From positions 1 to 64,000 of the forward strand of contig NZ_CP013650.1 of the NCBI RefSeq assembly GCF_001466725.1: a stretch of 64,000 nucleotides of DNA, given 5' to 3'. Position 1 is the first letter of the stretch. Each line of letters starts with the position of its first letter. The notes beneath the pieces were generated by a model. That model had not been told where the DNA came from. It saw nothing but the letters and a program-made list of their open reading frames with translations, and did not search any database. Shown here one piece after another: positions 37,790 through 46,185 of the stretch. This DNA is from Lacimicrobium alkaliphilum (GTDB lineage Bacteria; Pseudomonadota; Gammaproteobacteria; Enterobacterales; Alteromonadaceae). The position numbers were made by a program, and so were the translations under genes.

Positions 37790-39517
37790 ATGCAAGATAA
37801 CAAGATTGTGCAAAACACGGATGAGGAATTTGATGTACTGGTGATCGGCTCCGGTATTACCGGTGGCTGGGCGGCTAAAGAATTTTGTGAGGCTGGACTG
37901 AAGGTGTTGCTGATTGAGCGGGGCAGGCTGGTTGAGCACCGCAAGGATTATCCCACCGAAGGCAAAGGGCCCTGGGAATACCCCTACCGTACCCGCACCG
38001 ACAATTTGCTGACGGAGCGGGATCACGCTATTCAGCAACAGTGCTATGCCTTTAATGACACCACTAAACACTTTTTTGGTAACGATCGTGAACTGCCCTA
38101 TACCACTGAGGAAGGCACCGAATTCAGCTGGATCCGCGCTAATCAGCTGGGCGGTAAGTCATTGCTGTGGGCGCGCCAGACTTTTCGCCTGAGTGATTAT
38201 GACCTCAGTGCCAATGCAAAAGATGGACATGGCATCGACTGGCCTATCCGCTATAAGGATCTGCAGCCCTGGTACGATTATGTGGAACGCTTTGCCGGTA
38301 TTGCCGCTGGCCAGGACAACCTGCCACAACTGCCTGACAGCATCGGTCAGCCTGCATTTGAACTGACCAAACCTGAACTGGACTTTCAGGCTGCGATGGC
38401 CCGTCATTTCCCCGATCGTCCGGTGGTAACCGGGCGCTGTGCCCATTTGACCCAGCCCAGCAACATCCAGCTGGAACTGGGCCGGGTCACCTGCCAGGCC
38501 CGCCACGAGTGTTATCGTGGCTGCTCATTTGGTGCCTATTTCTCTACCCAGAGCGCCACGCTGCCAGCCGCGGCCCGTACCGGTAATCTGCATATCGCAC
38601 CCAACAGTGTGGTGCACAGCCTCAACTATGACGAGGCTAAAAAGCGGGTGAGCGGAGTGCGGGTGATTGATAACGACGACTTAAGCGAACGTGAATACCG
38701 CGGTAAGCTGGTATTTCTGTGTGCTTCTACCTTAGGTTCCACCCAGATCCTGCTGAATTCGGTGAGCAAGACGTTTCCGGATGGGCTGGCCAACTCTTCC
38801 GGTGTGCTCGGGCGCTATCTGATGGATCACAACTACAACGCCTGGGCTTCGGCGATTATTCCCGGTTACGAAGAGGAGTATTACAAGGGCCGTCGTCCAA
38901 CCGGTATCTATATTCCCAACACTCACTTTGAGCCGTCCCGTTATCACAAGAAGTTTATCCGTGGTTATGGGCTGGCTGGCAGTGCTTCCCGTGGTAACTG
39001 GCAGGGCATGAGCAGCTCAGATGGTTTTGGTGCCGACTTTAAGCAGCGCATGACCCAGGCTGGCCCCTGGCGGATCTGGATGGGTGCTCAGGGTGAAATG
39101 CTGCCAAGGGCCGACAACCAGGTCAGCCTGCACCCGACCCGCAAAGACAAATGGGGTATTCCGCAGTTGCATTTCAACTGTAAATGGTCTGAAAACGAAC
39201 TGACCATGATGGAACATGCCAGAGATACTGCCATTGATATGCTTCAGAAGGCCGGTTTCGAGGATATCCAGGCCCGTGCCACCCAGGCGCCACCGGGGCT
39301 GGCCATCCATGAAGTGGGAACGGCAAGAATGGGTGATGATCCTAAGCAGTCGGTGCTGAACAAATATAATCAGGCTCATGATGTGGCCAACCTTTTTGTT
39401 ACCGACGGCTCCAGTTTCTGTTCCTCTGGTGTGGTAAATCCATCACTGACCTTTATGGCTCTGACCGTCAGAGCGGCGCACTATGCCGTTGAACAACTTA
39501 AGGCCGGGCGTCTTTAA
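37790..39517 (+). CDS. GMC-family FAD-dependent sugar dehydrogenase, copy 2
   Basis: 575 residues from the ATG at 37790 (GAAGG at a suitable distance; a further ATG at 37784 is too close to it). FAD fold VIGSGITGGWAAKEFCEAGLKVLLIERGR, LGGKSLLWARQTFRLSDYDL, and HEVGTARMGDDPKQSVLNKYNQ plus VVNPSLTFMALTVRAA. Cysteines in CQARHECYRGCSFGAYFSTQ match copy 1 (CQYRSKCWLGCPFGAYFSTQ) and could bind a cofactor or form disulfides. Substrate likely a second glycoside or a different ring position. Confidence 0.9.
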   Translation: MQDNKIVQNTDEEFDVLVIGSGITGGWAAKEFCEAGLKVLLIERGRLVEHRKDYPTEGKGPWEYPYRTRTDNLLTERDHAIQQQCYAFNDTTKHFFGNDRELPYTTEEGTEFSWIRANQLGGKSLLWARQTFRLSDYDLSANAKDGHGIDWPIRYKDLQPWYDYVERFAGIAAGQDNLPQLPDSIGQPAFELTKPELDFQAAMARHFPDRPVVTGRCAHLTQPSNIQLELGRVTCQARHECYRGCSFGAYFSTQSATLPAAARTGNLHIAPNSVVHSLNYDEAKKRVSGVRVIDNDDLSEREYRGKLVFLCASTLGSTQILLNSVSKTFPDGLANSSGVLGRYLMDHNYNAWASAIIPGYEEEYYKGRRPTGIYIPNTHFEPSRYHKKFIRGYGLAGSASRGNWQGMSSSDGFGADFKQRMTQAGPWRIWMGAQGEMLPRADNQVSLHPTRKDKWGIPQLHFNCKWSENELTMMEHARDTAIDMLQKAGFEDIQARATQAPPGLAIHEVGTARMGDDPKQSVLNKYNQAHDVANLFVTDGSSFCSSGVVNPSLTFMALTVRAAHYAVEQLKAGRL

Positions 39518-39537
39518 TTTTACAATAAGGAATGACA

Positions 39538-40398
39538 ATGAAAATGTTCAGAGTACTACTCATAACCTTGACGCTGCTGCCAGGATTGGCCCTGGCTGAA
39601 GCTGATATTAAACTGCCAGGCATCAGCGTGCAGCTGTGGTCGGTTAAAGATGAGGTGGAAAAGGACCTGGATAAGACCCTGGTGCAGCTCGCCGAAATGG
39701 GCTTCGATGGTGTGGAATTTGCCCGCAACTTTGGCCCCTACGCCGATAATCCGGCAGCATTAAAGGCCCGTTTAGATGAACTGGGTCTGGCCTGCAGCGG
39801 TGCTCATATTGATTTTGACTCGCTGAATGAGGCCAATCGCTATCATACCTTTGCCTTTTACCATACGCTGGGTTGCCCTACCCTGATTGTGCCCTGGGAT
39901 GAGCGGGCCTTTGCCGCCGACACTGTCAAACAGACCGTAGCCGATCTTAACCGCTTTTTGCCAGTGGTGAATGCGTACGGGCTGGATTTTGGTTATCACA
40001 ATCATGCGCAGGAATTCTCCACCGGAGGGCATGGCAGCGAAACCTTGTGGGACTATATCGCCACTCATACTCCGGACAACCTGGTGTTGCAGCAGGATGT
40101 GGGCTGGAGCTATTTTGCCGGCCATGATCCGGCGGCTTATGTAAGGGCGTATCCTAACCGTACCCTGACCACCCACTACAAGGCTAAGCTGCGCGAGGGT
40201 GATAATGGCAAGGTGTTGATCGGACAGGACAATATTGACTGGCAGGCGCTGCTCAGCGCCAATATTGAAGCGGGCGGAACCCACTGGCTGGTGGTGGAAC
40301 AGGAAGAATACCCGGACAACCTGACGCCCATGCAGGCGGTGAAAAAATCCAAACAGGGGCTGGAGAAAGAGATAAAAAAATGGAAGCAGAGCCAGTAA
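39538..40398 (+). CDS. secreted sugar isomerase/epimerase-type TIM barrel
   Basis: 286 residues from the ATG at 39538 (AAGGA upstream). Signal peptide KMFRVLLITLTLLPGLALA. Barrel motifs GISVQLWSVKD, GFDGVEFA, GLDFGYHNHAQEF, LQQDVGWSYFAGHDP and TTHYKAKLREGD provide metal-ligand His and Glu/Asp. This type is commonly found with DUF1080 proteins in keto-glycoside loci. Last gene of the cluster. Confidence 0.87.
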   Translation: MKMFRVLLITLTLLPGLALAEADIKLPGISVQLWSVKDEVEKDLDKTLVQLAEMGFDGVEFARNFGPYADNPAALKARLDELGLACSGAHIDFDSLNEANRYHTFAFYHTLGCPTLIVPWDERAFAADTVKQTVADLNRFLPVVNAYGLDFGYHNHAQEFSTGGHGSETLWDYIATHTPDNLVLQQDVGWSYFAGHDPAAYVRAYPNRTLTTHYKAKLREGDNGKVLIGQDNIDWQALLSANIEAGGTHWLVVEQEEYPDNLTPMQAVKKSKQGLEKEIKKWKQSQ

Positions 40399-40411
40399 TA
40401 CTGGCTGCCAG

Positions 40412-41196
40412 TTAGTTGCTAAGGATAATCTCACCCTGCATATAATCCGCGCACTGGCCTGTCAGCTCGATACGGCTACCTTTTAGCTGGCAGGTTATTG
40501 TGCCGGTGCGTGCCGACAACTGTCTGGCCGTCAGCGTTGTTTTGGCGAGTTTTTCTGACCAGTAGGGTGCGGTCTCACAATGAGCAGAGCCCGTTACCGG
40601 ATCCTCATTGACCCGTAATTTGGGAAAGAAACAGCGGCTGACAAAATCTGCTTCTTTGCCCGGAGCCGTTACGACAACGCCCCTTAAGTCCAGATTCATC
40701 CAGCTGGAAAAATCCGGCTCCAGGTTACGTACCTGCTCTTCATCCTCCAGCACCACAATATAATCAAATGCGCTTAACACCTCGGCAGGCTGGCAGCCCA
40801 AGCCTTCGGTTAATCCTGCCGGTGGCTTTACTGGCTGTGGCAAAGAGGCCGGAAAGTTCATTGTCATGCCATTGCCGGTCTGGCGCACTATCAGTTCACC
40901 GCTGCGGCTGGTAAACACAATCTCATCACTACCGTGACCTAAATGGGTAAATAAAACGTGTGCAGCGGCCAGGGTCGCATGGCCGCAGAGATCCACTTCC
41001 TCAACGGGGGTAAACCAGCGCAATCGGTACTTGCCATTCTCCGCTACAAAAATGCTGTTTCAGACAGATTATTTTCCTCGGCGATCTGTTGCAGCAGGCT
41101 ATCGTCAAGCCACTCAGTCAGGGGGCAAACTGCCGCTGGATTGCCAACAAAGGGTCGCTCTGCAAAGGCATCGACCTGGTATAGCGGTAATTTCAT
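40412..41196 (-). pseudogene. PhzF-family protein with a single-base frameshift
   Basis: The ATG at 41196 (AGGAG upstream) starts a PhzF N-terminus (KLPLYQVDAFAERPFVGNPAAVCPL..ENNLSETAF) that hits a stop after AFL. The rest follows one frame over (YRLRWFTPVEEVDLCGHATLAAAHVLF, then EDPVTGSAHCETAPYW). Adding one T in the five-base run at 41048-41052 joins them as SETAFFVAENGKYRLRWF, giving a normal 261-residue protein. PhzF proteins are isomerases/epimerases; the catalytic Glu of the SETAF motif is kept. Pseudogene or sequence error. Confidence 0.85.
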
Positions 41197-41228
41197 AAAG
41201 GCTCCTGAGTGAAGTGAAAATCTGGTTG

Positions 41229-42428
41229 TTATTGCTTGCGTTTCGGATGGTGCTGACTCATCAGGGCATCTTCACCCGCACGGCGTAGCGCCAGCCTGGT
41301 AAAAACAGGACCCACTAATTCAAAGAAGACTGTGGCGCCAATGGAGATAGCCAATATATCCTCTGCAAATTGTGGAAACTGCTGGCTTGCCAGTAATGCC
41401 ATGCCAATGGCCACACCGGCCTGAGGTAGTAATGCCGGGCCAAGCCAGCGACTGACCACCGGATCGGCACCACTGAGCCTGCCACCAATAATCGCTCCCA
41501 CAATTTTACCGACAATTCGCAATAGTATGTAGCCAAGCAGGATAGCGCCTGCATTGAACAGTGCCGGTACATGCAGTGCAGCACCGGCGAGAATAAAAAA
41601 CAGGATTTTAAAAGGCCAGTCTATATACTCAATTTCGTGGAATGGCCGTTTGTGATGCCCGGCCAGTGCATAGACCACAGACCCCATGACCATGGAGGTC
41701 AGCAAAAAAGACACGCCGAACCACTCTGCCAGGCCACCGCACAAAAATACGAAGCCGAGCGCCTCGACCAGCGTGGGTTGTCCGGGCCGGATTCGCCCGG
41801 TGAGATAGGCCATGGGTGCCCCGAGCAGTGCGCCTAACAACATCGCACCACCCACATCCTGCACCCCCAGCCATAAACCGTACAGACCATTGCCGTCGCC
41901 ACCAAGTACCAGGGCCCAGGCCAGTAAAATGCTGAATATGATCATTCCCCAGGCATCATCTATGGTGACAACGCCGGTCAGAACCGAGGTGAAGGGGCCT
42001 TTGGCGCGGGCTTCTTCAATCACATCGGTGGTGGCCGCCGGCGCGGTAGCCGACGCGATGGCTGCCAACAGCAATGCCATGATCAGTGGTACATCAAGCA
42101 ACCAGAGACCAACCAGTACAGCGACTACCGCAATCACTACATTGTAAATAGAGACCTTGAGAATGGTGCCGCCAAGTCTGCCGGTTAACAGACGAACCAA
42201 TTTCTCACCGAGTAAGAAGCCAACCATCAACAGCGCGATATTGGCTATTACCGGAAACCAGGTCTGCTGAATATCGGGCAGTAAGTCGATACCTGAAGGG
42301 CCAATGACAAAGCCAAAAGCCAGCAGCAATGTCACTCGAGGTAAAGGCGTATGTCTGCCGATCCCTTCTACCACCAGGCCAGCCAACAGTAATCCGCCGA
42401 CTGTAATTAACAAACTACTGATAGGCAT
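41229..42428 (-). CDS. CPA2-type cation:proton antiporter
   Basis: 399 residues with about twelve membrane helices. Family core in IASATAPAATTDVIEEARAKGPFTSVLTGVVTIDDAWGMI, the discontinuous-helix region with paired Asp residues, and LLPQAGVAIGMALLA. Na+ or K+/H+ exchange across the inner membrane. No regulatory KTN domain at the C-terminus, so the simplest form of the family. It stands alone. Confidence 0.9.
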   Translation of the reverse strand: MPISSLLITVGGLLLAGLVVEGIGRHTPLPRVTLLLAFGFVIGPSGIDLLPDIQQTWFPVIANIALLMVGFLLGEKLVRLLTGRLGGTILKVSIYNVVIAVVAVLVGLWLLDVPLIMALLLAAIASATAPAATTDVIEEARAKGPFTSVLTGVVTIDDAWGMIIFSILLAWALVLGGDGNGLYGLWLGVQDVGGAMLLGALLGAPMAYLTGRIRPGQPTLVEALGFVFLCGGLAEWFGVSFLLTSMVMGSVVYALAGHHKRPFHEIEYIDWPFKILFFILAGAALHVPALFNAGAILLGYILLRIVGKIVGAIIGGRLSGADPVVSRWLGPALLPQAGVAIGMALLASQQFPQFAEDILAISIGATVFFELVGPVFTRLALRRAGEDALMSQHHPKRKQ

Positions 42429-42454
42429 TTTTTGTCTCTTCAGAGAAAGAGCGT

Positions 42455-42874
42455 TTAGCCGGTTACAGAACCGGCCTGTAAGATGATGTTAATCCACATC
42501 GCCACCACGCTGACAAAAGACAACAGAAAGGCCATAAACCGGTGCAACGGATTGTTGTAGGTAATATGAATCAGGCTGTGAATGACACGCAAGCCAACAA
42601 ACAGCCAGGCGAAGATCAGCAGCCATTCACTTGCCATGTTCAGCGCCATAGCGCAGGCACCGGCCGCGTAAAACAGCACCGGCACCTCGAACAGGTTATC
42701 GAAGTTGCGGCCAAATTTAGCAATATGATCGGGCACGGCATAGTTACCCATGACTTTAAAATATCTGGGGTCAAGCTCGCCGGCAGAGGCACTGCTGATT
42801 CTTCTGTAGCCGGTTAAAAGACCCACAATGGCGGTCAGTACTACCAGTGCAAACATGGGGTAAAGTAAGTCCAT
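42455..42874 (-). CDS. MAPEG-family membrane protein
   Basis: 139 residues with four membrane helices. The MAPEG motif appears as NYAVPDHIAKFGRNFDNLFEVPVLFYAAGA and FVGLRVIHSLIHITYNNPLHRF. Family members include microsomal glutathione transferases, while bacterial short forms are uncharacterised. Confidence 0.9.
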   Translation of the reverse strand: MDLLYPMFALVVLTAIVGLLTGYRRISSASAGELDPRYFKVMGNYAVPDHIAKFGRNFDNLFEVPVLFYAAGACAMALNMASEWLLIFAWLFVGLRVIHSLIHITYNNPLHRFMAFLLSFVSVVAMWINIILQAGSVTG

Positions 42875-42922
42875 GGCATTTCCTATTGTTTACTGAATTT
42901 TATTATCTGGTGTATGTGCTTA

Positions 42923-43300
42923 CTAACCTGCCTGGGGTTCATCAGCAAGTATGTCTGACCATACGGCAAACTCGTTGCCACTGGGGTCGGTGAAATGAAA
43001 GCGCCGGCCACCGGGAAAGGCAAAAATGGCTTTTTTGATTTTCCCACCACATTCCTGGACTTTGCGCTGTGTGGCTTCCAGATCGTGGCTGTAAAGCACG
43101 ATCAGCGCACTGCCTGTATTGGCATCGGCAACCAGATCTGAGCGGTAAAAGCCGCCGTCTATACCGGCCTCGCTAAACGCGGTGTAATCGGGACCATAAT
43201 CAATAAACACCCAGCCAAAGGTGTCACTGAAAAAGCGTTTACTCTGCTCGATCTGACTGGCGGGAAACTCCACATAATTAATTTTGCCGGTGGCTTTCAT
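42923..43300 (-). CDS. VOC-family protein
   Basis: 125 residues from the ATG at 43300, preceded by AAGGAGC; a longer reading from 43336 lacks support. Two betaalphabetabetabeta units: INYVEFPASQIEQSKRFFSDTFGW and FPGGRRFHFTDPSGNEFAVWSD at the end, typical of glyoxalase/bleomycin-resistance-like proteins. Function unknown. Confidence 0.88.
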   Translation of the reverse strand: MKATGKINYVEFPASQIEQSKRFFSDTFGWVFIDYGPDYTAFSEAGIDGGFYRSDLVADANTGSALIVLYSHDLEATQRKVQECGGKIKKAIFAFPGGRRFHFTDPSGNEFAVWSDILADEPQAG

Positions 43301-43581
43301 TCCATGCTCCTTGTGTGCTGAAACAATAAATCTCAATCTCTACTATACCGGGAGATGCCATCAAATAGCACCTCTGATAAGCATGCTTATCTGCCTGGAA
43401 AAAGTCCATTGTGAGTGTCATCACCGTCTGAAGCAGCAAAGAGCCGTAACAGAGGTTACCTGGGCTGATATAACGGCCGGCCGCTGTCAGGGATCAACCC
43501 CGGTCTGATGCTGATCCCCTGCTGAGACATCGGGCCCTCAGCAATCTTTGTTCTGCCCAACCGGCTCCGTCAGCTCAAGGC

Positions 43582-43953
43582 TTAACGGTGTTGATCGATA
43601 AGGATCGGATTACCGTCTGGATCCTCAATCACTATACTGCCCGGGCCGGTTTTCTGACCGATATCATCCCTGACGATATGGATGCCGCGGTGAATGAGTT
43701 GACCACGTAACTCGCGGACGTCAGTAAACTCGCTCAGGTTTTGGGCAGACTGATCCCAGCCCGGATTGAAGGTGAGAATATTCTTATCGAACATGCCCTG
43801 AAACAGGCCGATAATATGGTCGCCATTTTTAAGAATAATCCAGCCCTGATCGCTGTCTCCGCCCATGGCTTCAAATCCCAGTTTTTCGTAAAATGCTTTT
43901 GACGCCTTGATGTCCTTAACGGTCAGGCTGATAGAAAACGCTCCTAAATTCAT
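43582..43953 (-). CDS. VOC-family protein
   Basis: 123 residues from the ATG at 43953 with AAGGAGAC upstream. FSISLTVKDIKASKAFYEKLGFEAMGG and GSIVIEDPDGNPILIDQHR define the vicinal oxygen chelate fold. Second such gene in a row; the 280 bases between them (43301-43581) hold no convincing gene. Function unknown. Confidence 0.88.
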   Translation of the reverse strand: MNLGAFSISLTVKDIKASKAFYEKLGFEAMGGDSDQGWIILKNGDHIIGLFQGMFDKNILTFNPGWDQSAQNLSEFTDVRELRGQLIHRGIHIVRDDIGQKTGPGSIVIEDPDGNPILIDQHR

Positions 43954-44017
43954 TGCTGTCTCCTTGTGACAGTCAATTGCACCCGGCAACCAGCTGCTGG
44001 TCGGATGTAAAGACCAT

Positions 44018-44635
44018 TTATATCTTGATTATCATATAAGTTCCGGCTCCAGCCATAATAGTGCCCGCAATCACTTTGGTATGTGGCGCTTCTTTATATC
44101 TGACCAACCGATGCCGGATTTGTCTCGCCGCACAGGCATAACCGAGTTTAACGCCGCCCACTGCGACCACAGTGATGAAGATGACCGTCACCAGCCCGGC
44201 GGCTCCGATCATCGCCACATCAATAAAAGCGGGAAACAGGCTGGCATAGAACAATATAGCCTTGATATCGCCAAGAGTGATAATCAGGCCAGATAAAAAA
44301 CTGGCCGGCAGGGATGATCCTGAGCCCTGTTCAGTTAAGGATTCAGAAGCGTTTCCTGTTCTGAGCAGACTAATACCGAACCAGATAAGATACGCCCCTG
44401 CCAGATAGCGCAGTATTATAAATAAACTTCCCATTGCCTCGGCCAGCGCCGCCATACCAGCGACGGCCAGCAGCACAAAAATCAGATCACCGAGCACGAT
44501 GCCACAGGTAACCGCGACACCGTGCTTAAAACCGGCAGTAGCAGAGCGTATAACAACCAGAGCCACACTGGTGCTGGGAGTCGCTGCTAAGGCGAGCATC
44601 AGTATCAACAGGGTCAATATATCTGAAAGATTCAT
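44018..44635 (-). CDS. LysE-family exporter
   Basis: 205 residues, six membrane helices. LysE/RhtB start LILMLALAATPSTSVALVVIRSATAGFKHGVAVTCGIVLGDL and YLAGAYLIWFGISLLR are diagnostic. Probable amino acid or derivative exporter. Its substrate is not known. Confidence 0.9.
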   Translation of the reverse strand: MNLSDILTLLILMLALAATPSTSVALVVIRSATAGFKHGVAVTCGIVLGDLIFVLLAVAGMAALAEAMGSLFIILRYLAGAYLIWFGISLLRTGNASESLTEQGSGSSLPASFLSGLIITLGDIKAILFYASLFPAFIDVAMIGAAGLVTVIFITVVAVGGVKLGYACAARQIRHRLVRYKEAPHTKVIAGTIMAGAGTYMIIKI

Positions 44636-44761
44636 CGGCCTTATTCTCCGGGTTCCGCTATTAATCCAATTGTTACGATATGGAGGCTGGTAACAGATAT
44701 CGCTTCAGTATCGCCCCTTTGTCCATTGTTTTACTACCGCATTGTATTACAGTAAACGAAT

Positions 44762-44790
44762 GGAACGCCTCTGGCGGTAATGGGCGTATC
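44762..44790 (+). promoter_or_regulatory. candidate ECF-type promoter upstream of the sigma gene
   Basis: GGAAC at 44762-44766 and CGTATC at 44785-44790 with an 18-base gap, in the 200-base region before the sigma gene. The GGAAC/CGTxT pattern is typical of promoters read by ECF sigma factors, hinting at autoregulation. Confidence 0.4.
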
Positions 44791-44881
44791 CTGCCCGTGA
44801 GGATGAAATGACTTTTACCTGAATCTGAAATCCGTATTCAATCGTTTGGCTAAACACACTATCGAGTTTTTAAGGATAAGA

Positions 44882-45409
44882 ATGGAACATGAAGAGTTAT
44901 TTCCACTGTTATGTGCTACGGCTGACGGTAAAAAAGAGCAGTTTGCAGAGCTGTATACAAAAACCAGCGCGCAGATTTATGCTGTGGCTCTGAGAATACT
45001 CAAACGCAAGGAGCTGGCTGAAGAGGCCACTCAGGATACCTTTATCAAGGTATGGCACGGTGCGTCGAATTATCAGCGCAGCAAAGGTACAGTACTGACC
45101 TGGATGGTCAGTATCGTCCGGTACCGGGCTCTGGATTTACTGCGATATCACAACATCAGGAATGAAGTGGTATTAGATCCCGATAACGATGCTCCCAGCA
45201 CCAGTATGGATGTTCCATCAACTGAGCAGCGCCGGTTGGCCGAATGTATTGATGAACTGGATGAACAGCAGCGTCAGGCCATTCACCTGGCATATTATGG
45301 CGGCTTGTCTCATCAGGAGGTTGTCAAACACCTGAATTCACCTCTTGGCACGATTAAAAGCTGGATCCGAAGAGGTTTGCAAAGTTTGCAAAGGTGTCTT
45401 TCCCTATGA
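44882..45409 (+). CDS. ECF RNA polymerase sigma factor
   Basis: 175 residues from the ATG at 44882 (AAGGA upstream). Region 2: EQFAELYTKTSAQIYAVALRIL, AEEATQDTFIKVWHGASNY and TVLTWMVSIVRYRALDLLR. Region 4: QRQAIHLAYYGGLSHQEVVKHLNSPLGTIKSWIRRGLQSL. The start of the anti-sigma gene overlaps its stop (ATGA). Probably directs transcription of the operon that follows. Confidence 0.93.
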   Translation: MEHEELFPLLCATADGKKEQFAELYTKTSAQIYAVALRILKRKELAEEATQDTFIKVWHGASNYQRSKGTVLTWMVSIVRYRALDLLRYHNIRNEVVLDPDNDAPSTSMDVPSTEQRRLAECIDELDEQQRQAIHLAYYGGLSHQEVVKHLNSPLGTIKSWIRRGLQSLQRCLSL

Positions 45410-46107
45410 ATTATCATACCGAATCCTTACGCAATGCGCTGGCGGCAGAATATGTTCTGGGCACCCTTCGTGGAAGTGCACGCCTGCGTTATCAGAAACT
45501 GATGATGTCAAATCAGGCCATCGCTGAAACCACCTGGCTGTGGGAACAGTACTTAAACGGTATGGGTCAGGACATCGAGCCGGTTGTGCCCGATGAGCGG
45601 GTCTGGCAGGGTATCCAGGAAAAACTGGGGTTCATTGAAAAACCAGCGCCCGTGGCTGCGCCCGATGCGGCAGATCAAGGCAAGCAGAGTTTCTGGCGGG
45701 GCCCCGCAGTGCTGGCCATTGCAGCTTCGTTGTTTATTGCTGTGCTGTGGAGCAGCCTGACTCAGCCCCCGGTGCCTGTGGTTACGCATATTGCAGTGGT
45801 CAATGATCAGCAGACTAACCCGCTGTGGTTAATCGAGATCTCTGATCAGCAATTGCGGGTCAGAGCGACGGATCAGCTGGTTGCTCTTGCTGATAAAGAT
45901 TTTGAGCTTTGGATAGTCCCTGCGAACGGCAATGCGCCAATCTCACTCGGGGTACTGCCCAAAGATGGCGAGTTGAAGGCTCCGGCGCCTGAAAGCCTCA
46001 AGTCGGTGCCGATCAATGTGTTGGCGGTCAGTCTTGAGCCTCTTGGGGGCTCGCCAACAGGACAGCCGACCGAGGTGTTGTATACCTCAAACCTGACAAC
46101 GGTATAA
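45406..46107 (+). CDS. RskA-like membrane anti-sigma factor
   Basis: 233 residues from the ATG at 45406. A cytoplasmic N-terminal domain (about 1-100, with LAAEYVLGTLRGSARLRYQKLM) is followed by one membrane helix (about 107-125, GPAVLAIAASLFIAVLWSS) and a periplasmic RskA domain (DFELWIVPANGNAPISLGVLP..LAVSLEPLGGSPTGQPT). No zinc-binding ZAS cysteines. Release would require regulated proteolysis, as known for RskA-type proteins. Confidence 0.9.
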   Translation: MNYHTESLRNALAAEYVLGTLRGSARLRYQKLMMSNQAIAETTWLWEQYLNGMGQDIEPVVPDERVWQGIQEKLGFIEKPAPVAAPDAADQGKQSFWRGPAVLAIAASLFIAVLWSSLTQPPVPVVTHIAVVNDQQTNPLWLIEISDQQLRVRATDQLVALADKDFELWIVPANGNAPISLGVLPKDGELKAPAPESLKSVPINVLAVSLEPLGGSPTGQPTEVLYTSNLTTV

Positions 46108-46185
46108 AAAATCTGATTATTTTGCATCTGATCTTCTGAGTTGTGCGTTTGGCTTTAACGAACCCACAACAAAGAAGGTTTTTAC

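Noticed and set aside
40391-40405. GCCAGTAATACTGGC palindrome at the end of the glycoside cluster as a terminator
   Set aside because: Perfect symmetry but only a five-pair stem with five-base loop, no T-run, and lies across the stop codon.
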